From Paenibacillus sp. NAIST15-1 (GTDB lineage: Bacteria; Bacillota; Bacilli; Paenibacillales; Paenibacillaceae): 64,000 nucleotides of DNA. Each line of letters begins with the position of its first letter. Positions within the stretch are counted from its first letter, which is position 1. Positions 45,165 through 54,063 of this stretch are shown piece after piece. Made by a program: the position numbers and the translations under genes. A model generated the notes under the pieces. That model did no database searches, was not told where the DNA came from, and saw only the letters and a list, made by a program, of their open reading frames with translations. The DNA is taken from assembly GCF_001894745.1 (NCBI RefSeq), contig NZ_BBYF01000008.1:62001-126000 (forward strand), written 5' to 3'.

Positions 45165-45204
45165 AGCGGGTTTCCTCCCTAGTAGGCATCCAAATCCAAT
45201 GAAA

Positions 45205-45231
45205 TATCATCTGATACATATCAAATGATAT
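45205..45231. promoter_or_regulatory. Two adjacent palindromic operators, probably for the TetR protein
   Basis: TATCATCTGATA (45205-45216) and ATATCAAATGATAT (45218-45231) share the form TATCA-N2-TGATA with centres 14 bp apart. They lie 40-70 bases upstream of the TetR start on its promoter side. Confidence 0.65.
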
Positions 45232-45383
45232 TTATATAATCAGTATATATGTGACAGGTAGATTTTCAATACCTCATCAGGAAAAAAACGGAAAATATAT
45301 TTATACATCTGTTCGACCCTTCTTAAATGGGGAGGTTTGTCATGAACGGCTTTTTGTCCTGCCAAAATGAAATGTTGATTGGA

Positions 45384-45420
45384 TGGAACCAACTTCCTTC
45401 ATAGCCAATCTAACGTAATA
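45384..45420 (+). promoter_or_regulatory. Possible ECF-sigma autoregulated promoter
   Basis: GGAACCAACTT followed after about 17 bases by AACGTAATA resembles the AAC/CGT pattern of ECF promoters and lies about 40 bases before the sigma gene. Weak; spacing of the elements is not certain. Confidence 0.3.
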
Positions 45421-45458
45421 GAATAAGCTTATTCAAATCTTGAGGGAGGATTATCAAT

Positions 45459-46001
45459 GTGCTAACGGTGGACGAAGTAAGGCTGGCACAGCAGGGAGAT
45501 TGCGAAGCATTTATTCGTCTTATTACAGGTATGGAGCGCAGTTTATATCGGGTAGCACGTTCCATCTTGAAGCGGGATGAGGATTGTGCTGATGTGATTC
45601 AGGAGGCGATATTCAAGGCGTTTCGCGCGATACATACTTTACGAGAACCTGCCTACTTCCAGACATGGATGTTCCGTATTGCAATGAATGAATGTCATCA
45701 ATTAGTCAGCAAGCAGAAGCGGGTTGTCATCATGGCTGATCTTCCTGCAAAAGCCGCACCTGTTGTGGACAATGAGCATATCGAGTACTTGGATCTGATG
45801 GCGGAGATTGATCGGTTGGAGGATAATCACCGCATCGTCATTTCGCTGCATTATTTTGAGGACATGTCTGTGAGAGACATTGCGGAGCTGCTGGACACAA
45901 CAGAAGGAACGATTAAGTCGCGCTTGCATCGGGCCCGTGCAGCGTTGGCGAAGGTGATGGACAATCCTTTTGAAAGGACGGGCGACTATGAAACATGTTG
46001 A
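45459..46001 (+). CDS. ECF RNA polymerase sigma factor, 180 aa
   Basis: GTG 45459 follows GAGGGAGGA. Region 2 is seen in ILKRDEDCADVIQEAIFKAF and FQTWMFRIAMNECHQL, and region 4 in HRIVISLHYFEDMSVRDIAELL and TEGTIKSRLHRARAAL. The length is typical of ECF sigma factors (SigW/SigV-type group). The end overlaps the anti-sigma gene by 14 bases, the usual coupling. It probably responds to envelope stress and drives the three secreted-protein genes downstream. Confidence 0.9.
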   Translation: MLTVDEVRLAQQGDCEAFIRLITGMERSLYRVARSILKRDEDCADVIQEAIFKAFRAIHTLREPAYFQTWMFRIAMNECHQLVSKQKRVVIMADLPAKAAPVVDNEHIEYLDLMAEIDRLEDNHRIVISLHYFEDMSVRDIAELLDTTEGTIKSRLHRARAALAKVMDNPFERTGDYETC

Positions 46002-47403
46002 TATGGAGCATGTGCTCAAGCAGGCGGCGGCCAATGAGCCGCTCGAAGTCCCTGAAGTGGTGCGGCAGCGCTACGACGCTACCTATGCGCAGCTGCGAGA
46101 CCTGGCGGCTAAGCGGGATGCTGTGCCAGATGTTGTGAAGCAGAGTGTTGTGAAGTCCGTTCACGCGCTGCGATCGAATGCAGCAAGTCGACAAAAGAGA
46201 CGCTTGCGCCAAGTCGCCGTCATAACGGCAGCGGTATCTTTTATCGGCATGGGCATTATCGGTTCTGGGTTCGTGTCGCCGGTGATGGCGCAGACATTGA
46301 AGAAGATTCCGCTTCTGAATACCGTGTTCACGATTGCGGGGGACTTAGGGCTGCAGGCAGCGGATGAAAAGGGGCTCGTCGATAATGTCAATCAAAGCGT
46401 GACGATAAACGGAGAAACGCTGAAAGTATCCAAGGTCATCTACGATGGGGCAAGATTATCTGTGGGCTTCGTTCAAACAGCGCCTGGGCGGAAAATCGAA
46501 CAGGTAAAGCTGGCGATTGACGGAGAACTCGATCATTTTGCGAGCAGTTTACGGGATAGCATCCTATCGGAAGACGGCAAGACGGTAAACAGTGTCATTA
46601 ACTTTACACCTAACTGGAATCTGCCCGATGAGTTCGAATTGAAGCTGTTTGTGTTCTTGGAGGGAATGGAGCAGGATCGATTCGAATTCAGCTTCCCCGT
46701 AAAAAAGGTTGCTTCGCTAACCATCACATCGGACATGGTAAGAAAGCACGGGGAGTCCGTCGTGAAAGTAGATAAAATCGAAATGTCGGAAGTGTCAACG
46801 CGGGTTATTTTGAAACACGAGCATCCACATCGTCCTAAAGAGTTAGAGCCATTGGGACTTAATGTTGCCATCTTCGATGATCGCGGAAATGAACTCCAGC
46901 CAATTAACGGGAGGGATGGATCAGGGACGTTGATTAATGGGATCGAGCACATTACGTGCAACTTCAATTTCGCACCGTTCCAACATCCATCGAAATCGAT
47001 TACGTTGAAGCCGTATTTCAGAACATTTTCTAAGAAACCGCGGTCTCAAAATAAAACTATGGTTAACGAGATGCCAAGCGAAGAGAAGCCACTTATTCTC
47101 AGCCAAGGAGCGGCTGGACGTTTGGAAGTGACGCGCTTGGAATGGAAGGGCGACAAACTATTTGTCTATTACAACAAGGTTGGCGACAATCCGTTTGATA
47201 ACGGTCGTCGTTTATATTTGGAAGATGAGCAAGGGCAATTGCTCATCGATGAGCAAATCCGGGTGATCGATCCCGAGAATTATCGCTTTGTCGCGGAATA
47301 TGACCAGGTATCGCCCGATCAGAAACTGACATTCGTGACGGAAGATACACCACTGGTGGATTACATCAAAGACTTGGAAATGACAATCCCCTTAACGGAT
47401 TAG
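45988..47403 (+). CDS. Membrane anti-sigma factor, DUF4179-type, 471 aa
   Basis: ATG 45988 overlaps the sigma gene. A cytosolic N-terminal region of about 70 residues binds the sigma factor by analogy; one membrane helix follows at about 78-100 (VAVITAAVSFIGMGIIGSGF). The large outer part has the DUF4179 pattern (TIAGDLGLQAADEKGLVDNV, QSVTINGETLKVSKVIYDG), an Ig-like sensor fold. Release of the sigma factor would need proteolysis at the membrane. No protease gene is adjacent. Confidence 0.8.
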   Translation: MKHVDMEHVLKQAAANEPLEVPEVVRQRYDATYAQLRDLAAKRDAVPDVVKQSVVKSVHALRSNAASRQKRRLRQVAVITAAVSFIGMGIIGSGFVSPVMAQTLKKIPLLNTVFTIAGDLGLQAADEKGLVDNVNQSVTINGETLKVSKVIYDGARLSVGFVQTAPGRKIEQVKLAIDGELDHFASSLRDSILSEDGKTVNSVINFTPNWNLPDEFELKLFVFLEGMEQDRFEFSFPVKKVASLTITSDMVRKHGESVVKVDKIEMSEVSTRVILKHEHPHRPKELEPLGLNVAIFDDRGNELQPINGRDGSGTLINGIEHITCNFNFAPFQHPSKSITLKPYFRTFSKKPRSQNKTMVNEMPSEEKPLILSQGAAGRLEVTRLEWKGDKLFVYYNKVGDNPFDNGRRLYLEDEQGQLLIDEQIRVIDPENYRFVAEYDQVSPDQKLTFVTEDTPLVDYIKDLEMTIPLTD

Positions 47404-47455
47404 ATACACAGAAAAGGAACACATAAACTGACAATGCTGAAGGGAGCAATTTCAA

Positions 47456-47815
47456 ATGAAATCATGGAACAAAGTATGGATATGCATGACGGCAGCGGCG
47501 CTTGTACTGACAGCTTTACCTGCAACGGAATCTTATGCATCGAAGAAGGTCGCACAGGCGAGTGAACAGAACACGATGAAGCTAACAGATGTGGATAAGG
47601 AAACCCAAGAGAAAATAAAAAAAGAGGTTCGTGATTTGTCAGGCTTGTCTATCGTTGAGGCCGATGTGAACTTGGAAGGAGTGAATTTGGCGATTACTTT
47701 CAAAGACAATATAGGGAATATGATGATGAACAAGAACACGAAGGAAATCGTGTTCTTGAACCTGAAACTCACCTTCGATCAACTAGAAAAGGCCAAGTCA
47801 GGACAAGATGATTAG
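47456..47815 (+). CDS. Small secreted protein, N-terminal part of a probably split gene
   Basis: ATG 47456 follows AAGGGAGC. A signal peptide (up to TESYAS) leads an 85-residue mature part with a charged PepSY-like pattern (DVDKETQEKIKKEV, then GVNLAITFKD). The stop overlaps the next ORF by 8 bases. That ORF lacks a signal peptide, and the preserved neighbour at 48472 is a single longer protein with a similar start, so a frameshift at about 47808 may have split one gene in two. Function unknown; a target of the ECF sigma factor by position. Confidence 0.6.
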   Translation: MKSWNKVWICMTAAALVLTALPATESYASKKVAQASEQNTMKLTDVDKETQEKIKKEVRDLSGLSIVEADVNLEGVNLAITFKDNIGNMMMNKNTKEIVFLNLKLTFDQLEKAKSGQDD

Positions 47816-48449
47816 CTTGCTTAAGGAGCTGAATAATAACCGGAAGTATGCACCGAAACAAGTGGATCTACATAAATCCCCGAATGAAACCCGTATTTCG
47901 ATGCTGGGTGAGGATTTTGCCGCTTCCATGACAGATCAGGATCATACCGCTTATATCGACTTCTCCTATAAGGATATAGACGCTTCAGTACGTAAAAATG
48001 CAGAAGAAGCCTTGAAGAAGTTCTCGAACGGCGGAAATCAAAAACTAACGAGAGCTCAACTGCACAAGTTCGTGAACAACGATCCGAAAATGAAAGAGGA
48101 TTCTTACGTATGGCGAATTAGCGGCGGCGATGAAGAGCATTGGGTAGGCCTGGAGATTGGCGCTGTTACGGGTAAAATCTATGATGTTCTTATAAAGAAA
48201 ATGGATGTTCCTGATAAAGATAAAGCATATGCGGATTTGGACATCAAGAAGGTGAAGGCTGCAGTAGAATCCAAAACAAAGTCAATATTCAATGTAAGCT
48301 TGGGCGGGTACGAGGCGAAGCAAGAGTCGAAGTATGGAAATAAATTTGCCTTCACGAAAAAAGGAAGTCCTACGATAGAAGCCAGAGTGGACTTGAAAGG
48401 GAATTGCTACGGTATCAGTCTGTTGCCTGAGAATGGAAAGAGGAACTAA
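47808..48449 (+). CDS. PepSY-like protein without signal peptide, second part of the split gene
   Basis: The frame is open from ATG 47808 inside the end of the previous ORF; AAGATGAT gives only a poor site. The 213-aa product has two PepSY-like units (GLEIGAVTGKIYDVLIKK near the middle and a later TIEARVDLKGNCYGISL). Such domains are normally outside the cell, and without export the product would be misplaced. This supports the split-gene reading. An alternative is translation by coupling as a separate protein. Confidence 0.5.
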   Translation: MISLLKELNNNRKYAPKQVDLHKSPNETRISMLGEDFAASMTDQDHTAYIDFSYKDIDASVRKNAEEALKKFSNGGNQKLTRAQLHKFVNNDPKMKEDSYVWRISGGDEEHWVGLEIGAVTGKIYDVLIKKMDVPDKDKAYADLDIKKVKAAVESKTKSIFNVSLGGYEAKQESKYGNKFAFTKKGSPTIEARVDLKGNCYGISLLPENGKRN

Positions 48450-48471
48450 TGGGTAGGAGGAGGATATCTTC

Positions 48472-49098
48472 ATGAAACGATGGAACGTAGTTCTATCTGT
48501 AACCGCAGCAGCGCTGCTTATGGTATCTATTCCGGCACCGACATCCGATGCAGCGGCAGCGGCCAACTCCAAACAACAAGGCGAGCCGGGATTCATGAAG
48601 ACCGTTAAGGATTTGGACAAGGAGCTGGTGGAGAAGGCGCAGGAGGCTTTGAAGCCGTTTGTAAATGAAGAAATCGACTTTGAAGGCGTACGGTATTCGT
48701 ATAAAATCGATGGGAAGAAAGAGCCTACTCTTTATTCGAAAGCCTATCGAACCGTAACGCATCCCGTAAAGGGAGCGGAGAAAATATTTGCTGCTGAGGT
48801 TACGATCAAAGCACAAACCGGTGAAATTTATCAAATCAATCTCGACCCTCAGCTCTCTTCCTTGGACGAGGGCATCCGGACAAAGATGAAGGCAGCCATC
48901 ACAGAAACAGAGAAGAGCCTCTCGTATGACGATATTACAAAATTGAACATTGATGGAGCAAGCGGCGAAGTCAGTACGCTAGGCCCTTACCAGCTTGTCA
49001 TCGACGCGAAAAGCGGCAAAGTGCAAATGGCAATTTATAATGTGCCGAATTCTAAGGTTGATCAGAGGGCTGTCCAAGCTGCTCAACAATATAAATGA
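48472..49098 (+). CDS. Small secreted PepSY-like protein, 208 aa
   Basis: ATG 48472 follows GTAGGAGGAGG. The signal peptide ends near PTSDAAA. The mature part has two repeats with the (T/S)GE(I/V)YQINLD-type turn (KAQTGEIYQINLD and DAKSGKVQMAIYN). Similar in start (VKDLDKELVEKAQEAL) to the preceding pair. Possibly a protease-propeptide-like inhibitor or an envelope-stress product; unknown. Confidence 0.6.
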   Translation: MKRWNVVLSVTAAALLMVSIPAPTSDAAAAANSKQQGEPGFMKTVKDLDKELVEKAQEALKPFVNEEIDFEGVRYSYKIDGKKEPTLYSKAYRTVTHPVKGAEKIFAAEVTIKAQTGEIYQINLDPQLSSLDEGIRTKMKAAITETEKSLSYDDITKLNIDGASGEVSTLGPYQLVIDAKSGKVQMAIYNVPNSKVDQRAVQAAQQYK

Positions 49099-49197
49099 AA
49101 AAGGAAAGGTCTTCGTATTAAACAGAGAACTAGTTGCGAAATCAAAATAGAAGACCGAGGATGTTTCGACGGAGAACAGAAGACAGAAGGCAGAAAA

Positions 49198-49229
49198 AAT
49201 CAGAGAGGCTGAGTGCCCTCTGATTTTTT
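49198..49229. terminator. Terminator at the end of the ECF operon
   Basis: AAATCAGAG (49198-49206) pairs with CTCTGATTT (49218-49226), with T and A runs at its ends, so it can serve both converging transcripts. Confidence 0.9.
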
Positions 49230-49258
49230 TACATATGATCCGGTTTCTTATGCAAGCC

Positions 49259-50077
49259 CTACACCATTTGCAGTTCTTGGCTGTGAATATCCACGTACCG
49301 TGCGATATATTCTTGGAAGGTGAACTTCTCATCTCCCAGCGAATAGATTCGCGCACCTGGCTGTAGAAATCTCAGATCCAAATGCTTAATGACGCTTGGA
49401 TAAATAGGGTGAATCAAATCGATGAAGTCCGAATCGTAAAAGGCTTGCGCAATTTCTATCGTAGAAATTCCGATTCGCTGCAAAATGTTCATCGCTAAGT
49501 AGCGGATAATATGGTAGCGGGGATGGCACACCGTGCAGAATAGATGCTCCTTCTGATAATGCTGCTCGATGAAATTCGCAAGTGGAATATCAATGTCGAA
49601 TTCGCGTTGGCGGAGATTATACATGAATTCGTTGTGGATCATTTGCAGTTCTTTGGCGGAATAGAATTGCTCGTCAGACAATATGGCGACAATTCGCTCC
49701 TTGCTCTCTCCTTGCTTCAATAACCGGAGAACGTTCTGATCCTCGTATCCATACAGCGTATTCTTGTTATTGTAAGTAAATTGAGGGTAGTAGGATTTGA
49801 AGTAGGCGTTGCCAATGCTAATTTTCTTGCAATGGGGCGGCAGCCTGCTTAACAAGTAATCACTAGACAAGCGCTCGCCGTAGGCATCACTCGTCTTCAT
49901 GTAAATGAACAAATCACAATCGTTCAGCACATGATCGCCGATACCGATCTCTTGATTGCAGTTTTGGATAGGGAGCACATCTACCAGCTTATAACTGTAA
50001 CGGAATGTGTGAGATGCCATCAAATACCTGCGTATGGGAAATACGTGACAATTGCCGAATACAATACATTTTTTCAT
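49259..50077 (-). CDS. WcbI-like polysaccharide-modification protein, 272 aa
   Basis: ATG 50077 starts KKCIVFGNCHVFPIRRYL, the N-terminal GNC motif of the WcbI family (putative acyltransferases of capsule pathways; the fold is of the SGNH-like type). Later FCTVCHPRYH carries conserved His residues as in that family. It follows a glycosyltransferase on the same strand. Capsule or wall-glycan modification is likely by family, but the acceptor is unknown. Confidence 0.65.
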   Translation of the reverse strand: MKKCIVFGNCHVFPIRRYLMASHTFRYSYKLVDVLPIQNCNQEIGIGDHVLNDCDLFIYMKTSDAYGERLSSDYLLSRLPPHCKKISIGNAYFKSYYPQFTYNNKNTLYGYEDQNVLRLLKQGESKERIVAILSDEQFYSAKELQMIHNEFMYNLRQREFDIDIPLANFIEQHYQKEHLFCTVCHPRYHIIRYLAMNILQRIGISTIEIAQAFYDSDFIDLIHPIYPSVIKHLDLRFLQPGARIYSLGDEKFTFQEYIARYVDIHSQELQMV

Positions 50078-50147
50078 TCGATATACACTCCCTCATTCTA
50101 TCTATGATAGACAGAGATAATCGAGCCTCGCGTTCCGTGTTCAGGGG

Positions 50148-50840
50148 TTACGTGACAGGAAGATAATTGTCAACGGGATTCAGCGGGAAATGATTGAATG
50201 GAAGGTGGTAGGTCTCTTTCCCTAGAGTACCGCCCCACTTGGTCTCATAATAGTAGTGGTACAACGGGAAGGTAACGTGATGGAGATGGGTGAGCAGGGG
50301 ATTGGACTTAACCGTCGAAGCCCCGGCATTATGATGGGTCACGCCCAGTCCGGTTGGAACGATCGGGTATCCTGCCAGCACGACTCTTCGGTACCAGTCC
50401 TGATCGGAGAAGTACATAGGAAGCAGGTGGTCCCACGGTCCAGCAGCCCTAATTGCGTCCATGTGAAATGCAGCGAGCGTATCCAAGTTAGTGAAGGCGA
50501 CGCCCCATCGATGCCCAGTCTGCTGCCATGCTGCTAACGTAGCGAGGAATGCATCCGGAACGCCTTCATGAGCTTCTGCGTCGGAATGCATATAGAGAAC
50601 TGCGTTACATTGCCGCTCAGCGCCCCATCGATGCAGCATATTTTGCGATTGACTATGTGAGAAGGGAACGGGGGGCTCGTAAATCGAAACGATAGAGGAT
50701 AACGCTTCTTCATGACGCAGGTCATGGCTGTCTGAATTATCGATGATAACCGTATGCGGCCAGTAGGGCTGGATACTGGCAATGGCCCGATACAATAGAT
50801 CAAGGCGATTCACATAAAAGATGCCGAGCATGTATTTCAT
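50148..50840 (-). CDS. GT2-like glycosyltransferase, 230 aa
   Basis: ATG 50840 follows GGAGGG, against the longer frame from 50909. The start resembles GT-A enzymes (MLGIFYVNRLDLLYRAI, TVIIDNSDS), a metal-binding-like motif is present (VLYMHSDAEAHEG) and an acceptor-side motif follows (PMYFSDQDWYRRV). It belongs near family GT2 but is short. With the WcbI-like gene it may form a small glycan-decoration pair. Confidence 0.65.
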   Translation of the reverse strand: MKYMLGIFYVNRLDLLYRAIASIQPYWPHTVIIDNSDSHDLRHEEALSSIVSIYEPPVPFSHSQSQNMLHRWGAERQCNAVLYMHSDAEAHEGVPDAFLATLAAWQQTGHRWGVAFTNLDTLAAFHMDAIRAAGPWDHLLPMYFSDQDWYRRVVLAGYPIVPTGLGVTHHNAGASTVKSNPLLTHLHHVTFPLYHYYYETKWGGTLGKETYHLPFNHFPLNPVDNYLPVT

Positions 50841-51131
50841 CCTAGCGACCCTCCACAGGTTCATGCACGAAGCGGATAGGAACTGACCTATTGTTAATAT
50901 ATAATGCACGGCATTGGCTATTGGTCAGGGACAAAATGTCCCTATTTGTAAAAAAAAGCGTCTGAAGCCAAATTTCCCGAATCAGTGAGGGAAAGTGAGG
51001 GGAAGTGAGTGAACCGCACCGCCTTGTACTTCATGCTTTTAAGTGCATGATCGCTGTGGTATGCTGTGATTTACAACTAGACCGCTTACCGACTTCGAAG
51101 AAGATAAGTCATACTGCCAGGGGAGGAGATC

Positions 51132-52163
51132 ATGGTCAGACTGAAAGATATAGCAGAGAGGGTCGGAGTCTCGATATCGACTGTCTCACGCGTTATAAAT
51201 CATGATGACAGCAGGCGAGTAAGTGAAGAGACGAAGCAGAAAATATGGCAGGCCGCCAAAACACTCAATTATCAGGTAACACCTATAGCCAATCCCAAAG
51301 CGCGTACCCGAACGCGGCATCACACATCTCCTATGTCCACTCATGCGATTGGCTGCATCCTATCACTTCCTGACAACAAGTACAATCATCCTTACTTTTC
51401 TCCGATTATTCAAGGAATAGAAGCCAAGCTGCTTGAGGCAGGAGCTTCACTTGCTTTTTTACATACCCAAGCTGAACTGAGAAGCACCACGTTGTTTGAA
51501 TCCCTATTGAAGTCGTATCAGCTTAGCGGAATCATTTGTGTAGAAGGAATGGATCCTGCTCAATATAAGTGGCTGAAGGAGAGAGTGCCGAACATTGTTG
51601 GGATCGATGTAGCAGATCCGTCGATTCCAGTTATTTCCTATGATCGGATGAATGCGGCAAGGGTGGCGGTTGGTCATCTCATCACGAATGGGCACCGCAA
51701 GATTGGATTTATTGGAGGGAAAGGGCTTCTTGGACAACTGGAGCGGGAGAAGAGGTATCGGGGATACCGAATCGCTCTTGAGGAAGCGGGCTGTGTGTGG
51801 AACCCGAATTGGGTCATTGACGCTGAATGGGATGCGGATCGCAGTTATGAACAGATGAAGCAGCTAGTACAACAAGTAGATCGGCCTACTGCGATGTTCT
51901 GTGCCAGCGATATGATGGCGATTGCTGCGATGCGGGCAGCAGCGGAAGAGGGACTGTCCATTCCCGGGGATCTTGCCTTCATAGGCATTGATGATATTGA
52001 GTTCGCCAAGTACAGCTCTCCGCCATTGTCGTCTATTCATATTCCGAAGTACGAGATGGGGTATGCTGCTGCGAAGGCTTTATTGGATGGGCTGACGGAT
52101 CCATATCCAGCGCCTTTCCGAATGCTGCTCCCTTTTTCTCTGATTGTACGCAAGTCTACCTGA
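51132..52163 (+). CDS. LacI-family transcriptional regulator, 343 aa
   Basis: ATG 51132 follows GGGGAGGAG. The N-terminus is a standard LacI helix-turn-helix with hinge (RLKDIAERVGVSISTVSRVI, then VSEETKQKIWQAAKTLNYQ). A periplasmic-binding-like effector domain follows (GIIC-VEGMDP, RKIGFIGGKGLLGQ, PTAMFCASDMMAIAAMRAA, FIGIDDIEFA, SSIHIPKYEMGY). It is not next to a sugar operon; the closest candidate operator is the palindrome at 53973-53988 before the transporter operon at 54064. Confidence 0.9.
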   Translation: MVRLKDIAERVGVSISTVSRVINHDDSRRVSEETKQKIWQAAKTLNYQVTPIANPKARTRTRHHTSPMSTHAIGCILSLPDNKYNHPYFSPIIQGIEAKLLEAGASLAFLHTQAELRSTTLFESLLKSYQLSGIICVEGMDPAQYKWLKERVPNIVGIDVADPSIPVISYDRMNAARVAVGHLITNGHRKIGFIGGKGLLGQLEREKRYRGYRIALEEAGCVWNPNWVIDAEWDADRSYEQMKQLVQQVDRPTAMFCASDMMAIAAMRAAAEEGLSIPGDLAFIGIDDIEFAKYSSPPLSSIHIPKYEMGYAAAKALLDGLTDPYPAPFRMLLPFSLIVRKST

Positions 52164-52221
52164 GCGGATGCGGCTGTCCTCAATAGCTGTTAAACAGGAG
52201 ATCAGTCCTATAAGATAAACG

Positions 52222-52266
52222 AAGACGCCTTTAAAACCACGGTTTTAGTGGAGAAAAGGCGTCTTT
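52222..52266. terminator. Bidirectional terminator
   Basis: AAGACGCCTTT (52222-52232) pairs with AAAGGCGTCTT (52255-52265), with an inner CCAC/GTGG stem and a T run. It ends the LacI transcript and probably also the opposing gene. Confidence 0.88.
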
Positions 52267-52358
52267 TGTCATGCAATGTTCACCCCCATGTAGGGGGGCA
52301 AAATGTAAGACGGACTTTTGAAGCGGATCCTTGTGTGTTTTACTTCGAGCCTGTCCTA

Positions 52359-53264
52359 TTACGAACGGGAACTGATAATCGATGTAATGAGTTGAGGATA
52401 CCAGTCCTGAATCGAGTCGAACTTGAATCCGTGCTGTACTGCCTTGCTTGTATTCAGGCCCCATCGATCCGGCACGCCGAACGGAGACAGGTGAGCGGTA
52501 TCGAATGCTGCTGCCTGCTGTGGATCGGAAGTGTCTACGATTAGCGCGGATTTGCCTACGCCCTCTTCGATAAGCTGAATGATCTGACGGATCGACAGTA
52601 CCCCGTCTGAGCAGGCATTGACAGGCCCTTCGAAGTGCTGGTTTTTCAGCCAGAATAGGAAGCGGGCTGCTTCATCCGAAGTGATATAGCTCATCTCGGC
52701 TTGTGGATTCGGAAGTCCGATAGGAAGCCCCTGTTGTACATGCTCGATGTGGAAATGAAGCCGCTTCGTATAGTCATCCATGCCAAGCACGATTGGAAAC
52801 CGGACGGCACATACGGGGAAGGAAGCATGCTGGAACAGGACGGCTTCAGCAAGCCGCTTGCCTTCGCCATATGCGATTTCCTGCGGAAGATTGGCTGGAA
52901 TGGCGTATGTATATGGGGAGAATTCCTCTTCGGAATAGCCTATCTGCCCGAAGGGATAGACAGACAAGGTTGAAGTGAAGATGTACCGCTTCACCTTGCC
53001 AGCAAATATCTCACAAGCATGGAACGCATCCTGCGGGTGATAGCCGATATTATCGTACACGACATCCCATTCCGTGTCGCCGACAGCCTGCCGCAATTGT
53101 TCAGGCACTGTTCGGTCAAGATGGATACGCGTCACTTGATCACCGAAAGAATCCTCCGTATGTCCTCGTGTTGCAACGGTAACATCCGAGCCTTCTTGAA
53201 TAAGCAGGTTTACAAGCTTCTTGCCAAAGAAGCGGGTTCCCCCGAGTACTAGCACTTTACTCAT
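52359..53264 (-). CDS. NAD-dependent epimerase/dehydratase-like protein, 301 aa
   Basis: ATG 53264 opens with the Rossmann motif KVLVLGGTRFFGKKLVN (GGTRFFG variant of GxxGxxG). IFTSTLSVYP and, later, YGEGKRLAEA give Ser and the YxxxK-like pair in modified form (Y-GEG-K). It belongs to the isoflavone-reductase/UDP-glucose-4-epimerase-related short proteins. Substrate unknown; single-gene transcript. Confidence 0.78.
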   Translation of the reverse strand: MSKVLVLGGTRFFGKKLVNLLIQEGSDVTVATRGHTEDSFGDQVTRIHLDRTVPEQLRQAVGDTEWDVVYDNIGYHPQDAFHACEIFAGKVKRYIFTSTLSVYPFGQIGYSEEEFSPYTYAIPANLPQEIAYGEGKRLAEAVLFQHASFPVCAVRFPIVLGMDDYTKRLHFHIEHVQQGLPIGLPNPQAEMSYITSDEAARFLFWLKNQHFEGPVNACSDGVLSIRQIIQLIEEGVGKSALIVDTSDPQQAAAFDTAHLSPFGVPDRWGLNTSKAVQHGFKFDSIQDWYPQLITSIISSRS

Positions 53265-54063
53265 GTCATCAAACTCCTTCTCTTACCTGTTTATAGTGTG
53301 AAGGGGACGATTAATTCTACCTATGTTGTATTCGCCGATTGCACGGATATTCCTGTACGCCGTATTGAAACTGATCAACTCCATGCAATACGGAGAAGCT
53401 GAGGGAGATGCATAGTTTGGATATTTGCCCCAAATATTTAAAATTTGGTTAATGAAAAATTCATCCAAAAACGTGTTGACGGAGGAAAGTTTAGCGTAAT
53501 ATAATGACGACAAGCTTGCAGATGAAACCATTTCGTAGTAAATGTGCTCGCGATATTTTTATCCAAACTTCAATAGATTTTACCCCAAATATATTTGTCT
53601 TTTTTGCGCAAAGTGATTCAATACCCAAACTTAAGTACTTGGGTAGCACTCATCATATTCCCATCACATGACCATCAATCACGATCATCACATAAGAAAA
53701 TCCATCACATCAGACACATTTCAATTATTCACCATTCAGCATGGTGCAGGAAGAAAACTCCTTATGAACCCAAGAACCCAATGATCTAGTAGATCTTTGC
53801 ACCTATGATCCTATGAACCCCGACTCGTATGAATTTTATAGATCTCACCATGAGAGCCGACTAGAAAATATCTGATTGAACGTTAGCCATTGTGCTGCAT
53901 GCTTTATTGCTGACGCTTATTTCCCCTTACCTGCATCTAGCTGCTGCACAAGAGAACTAGCGGCATCGCGTATTGAAAGCGCTTTACTATAGAGGGCGAT
54001 GTGCTGCTGCAAGCGGTTGTTTTGCACAAGACTTGCAAGCATAATCGAGAGGAGAATGAGGAA
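53265..54063. other. Long non-coding region upstream of the oxidoreductase/ABC operon
   Basis: About 800 bases without a credible gene. I see a plus-strand promoter-like pair TTGACG/TATAAT (about 53474 and 53498, spacer 18), AT-rich palindromes (CCAAAT-N7-ATTTGG at 53430-53448, CAAATATATTTG at 53586-53597, and ACCCAA...TTGGGT at about 53623-53644) and a cre-like site at 53973. From 53640 to 53790 the sequence is a run of short CATCAC/ATCAT-like words. Confidence 0.5.
53973..53988. promoter_or_regulatory. cre-like or LacI-family operator
   Basis: TTGAAAGCGCTTTACT fits the catabolite-responsive element form (TGAAAGCGCTTTCA) closely, with central AAGCGCTT. It lies 75 bases before the oxidoreductase start. 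CcpA or the LacI protein encoded at 51132 could bind it; the sequence cannot decide. Confidence 0.6.
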
